Assembly (NCBI GenBank): GCA_026393675.1 | Contig: JAPKZQ010000039.1 | Location: 1 to 52,734 of the forward strand | Source of the DNA: Acidobacteriota bacterium | GTDB lineage: Bacteria; Acidobacteriota; Vicinamibacteria; Vicinamibacterales; JAKQTR01 | Length of the DNA: 52,734 bases | Direction of reading: 5' to 3' | Shown here: piece by piece, positions 51,780 through 52,734 of the stretch | How positions within the stretch are numbered: the first letter of the stretch is position 1 | Layout of the letters: every line of letters begins with the position of its first letter | Program-made: the position numbers and the translations under genes | Notes under the pieces: model-generated | Databases searched by the model: none | The model's input: the letters and a program-made list of their open reading frames with translations, nothing else | What the model was told of the DNA's origin: nothing

Positions 51780-52734
51780 GTGGGGCAACCGGCCGGCGCG
51801 TCCTCCGCGAATCTGTTGGATGCGATCGTGGCGGCGTCGCGACGCATTGTCGCGACGCGGCGCGCCAGCGAGTCGGCGACTGCACTGGCGAGTCGCGCGG
51901 CCCAACGTGAGCCACGGGGCGTAGCGTTTCGGGAAGCCGTGGCGCGCACGGGACGGATCAACGTGATTGCGGAGTGCAAGCGCCGGTCACCGGCACGTGG
52001 CGTGTTGCGGAGGGACTACAAACCTGGCGACATTGCACGGGCGTACGAGGAGGGCGGCGCGTCGGCGGTATCCGTCTTGACCGAGCCCACCTTTTTCGAT
52101 GGGTCTCTGACGCATCTGGAGGAGGTGCGCGCCGCGGTCGCACTCCCAATCCTCCGCAAGGATTTCATCATCGACGAGTACCAGTTGCTGGAGGCGAGAG
52201 CCGCCGGCGCCGACGCGGTCTTGCTGATTGTCGCGGCGTGCGTGCCCTCCGAGCTGACCGCATTGGTCGAAGCCGCCCGGACGATGGGGCTGGCTGCACT
52301 GGTCGAGGCCCACACAGCCGACGAGATCCGCCAGGGCATCGATGCGGGCGCGACCATCATCGGCGTCAATAGCCGAAACCTGAATACGCTGGCCGTGGAT
52401 CTCGGAGCCTGCGACGCGTTGGTCGGCGAGATTCCGCCCGGGTGTGTCGCCGTCGCCGAGAGCGGCATCCGATCACTCGAGGATGTGCGTCATCTCCACG
52501 CGATTGGCTACCAGGCCGTGCTGATTGGCGAGTGGCTGATGTCGGCGGGCGATCCCTGTTCGACGCTCCAAACGGTTGTTGGGATGGCTGGCGCGGCCAC
52601 GCTGGAGCGTGGCGATCCGTGCGCCTGTAAGTGTGCCATGACCCGAGAGGTGCAAGTCCTCTCCAGGCAAACGCTCTCCGGCCTGAAGCCGACGATTACT
52701 GCGCCGCCGCGAGGCGGGGTGGGGAGCTATCGGA
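51780..52734 (+). CDS. trpC: Indole-3-glycerol phosphate synthase, 3' end interrupted
   Basis: Starts GTG 51780, four bases after trpD. IGPS motifs: IAEFKxxSP-type VIAECKRRSPARG, LTEPTFFDGSLTHL, PILRKDFIIDEYQ, VEAHTADEI, IIGVNSRNLNTL, VAVAESGIRSLEDV, VLIGEWLMSAGDP. The catalytic domain is complete by about residue 265. No stop follows: the frame continues to the window end, but after about 52618 the codons no longer look like TrpC or TrpF and the sequence resembles the 5' end of a group II intron. The gene product end is therefore uncertain. Confidence 0.85.
   Translation, partial: MGQPAGASSANLLDAIVAASRRIVATRRASESATALASRAAQREPRGVAFREAVARTGRINVIAECKRRSPARGVLRRDYKPGDIARAYEEGGASAVSVLTEPTFFDGSLTHLEEVRAAVALPILRKDFIIDEYQLLEARAAGADAVLLIVAACVPSELTALVEAARTMGLAALVEAHTADEIRQGIDAGATIIGVNSRNLNTLAVDLGACDALVGEIPPGCVAVAESGIRSLEDVRHLHAIGYQAVLIGEWLMSAGDPCSTLQTVVGMAGAATLERGDPCACKCAMTREVQVLSRQTLSGLKPTITAPPRGGVGSYR
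52619..52734 (+). mobile_element. Candidate 5' end of a group II (IIC-like) intron, runs off window
   Basis: Begins GTGCGCC, the group II 5' signature, followed by GAGAGG-TGCAAGT-CCTCTC (a conserved-looking domain I hairpin) and CCGCC-GCGA-GGCGG with a GNRA loop. Five bases upstream of the boundary is the stem GCCACGCT/AGCGTGGC (52596-52613), the stem-loop target that class C introns prefer. The intron body and any reverse transcriptase lie beyond the window, so this is provisional. Confidence 0.5.

Overview
The window is GC-rich DNA from a Gram-negative (diderm) bacterium: it encodes BamD, periplasmic and lipoprotein signal peptides, and single-copy housekeeping genes. The overall style (S55-peptidase proteins, PASTA protein without a kinase, dispersed GAAA-loop and REP palindromes, many secreted beta-propeller and TPR proteins) fits Acidobacteriota, perhaps a Vicinamibacteria-like lineage; this is inference from gene content, not from a marker-gene tree.

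Layout. 0-3.6 kb: an IS630-family element with an A8 slippery site has inserted into the 3' end of a gene for a 15-repeat SEL1 protein fused to a trypsin-like protease. 3.8-11.4 kb: housekeeping genes (tRNA-Val, citryl-CoA lyase-like protein, upp, amidohydrolase, hpt, tRNA-Gly, phosphomannomutase plus sugar nucleotidyltransferase, pgsA). 11.4-19.3 kb: one long minus-strand operon, aroC-def-fmt-rsmB-PASTA-rpe-thioesterase-epimerase-bamD, with several ATGA/GTGA stop-start overlaps. 19.6-22.1 kb: a sigma-54-type activator.

22.2-31.1 kb is the most unusual part. A minus-strand operon (small protein, M43-type metalloprotease with a C-terminal array of ten KKxEPD repeats, a degenerate ATP-grasp relative, an intact ATP-grasp ligase, a B12-binding radical SAM enzyme of the RiPP-maturase type) is divergent from a plus-strand operon (second M43 protease without the array, a second copy of the small protein, a 626-residue HExxH protease). 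The two operons share a nested dyad control region in which both -35 boxes lie in the arms of one perfect inverted repeat. I propose a RiPP-like modification system in which the repeat tail of the protease is the multi-core substrate; this is inference.

31.1-40.7 kb: two gene remnants (ORF6N, DsbA-like), two orphan oligopeptide ABC permeases, a TPR protein, an ECF sigma factor with its zinc-finger anti-sigma factor, and two secreted proteins (beta-propeller, S55 peptidase). 40.8-46.9 kb: a poorly conserved accessory block bordered by REP palindromes, holding hypothetical genes, a decayed DnaK-like gene with an in-frame amber codon, an M48-type membrane protease and a REP-associated tyrosine transposase (RAYT).

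46.9-52.7 kb: a tryptophan operon with a complete attenuator (leader peptide with four consecutive Trp codons, competing hairpins, terminator). The first gene under its control is a fused aroD-aroE gene, followed by trpE, trpG, trpD and trpC. Near its 3' end trpC runs into what looks like the 5' end of a group II intron, and the window ends inside that element.
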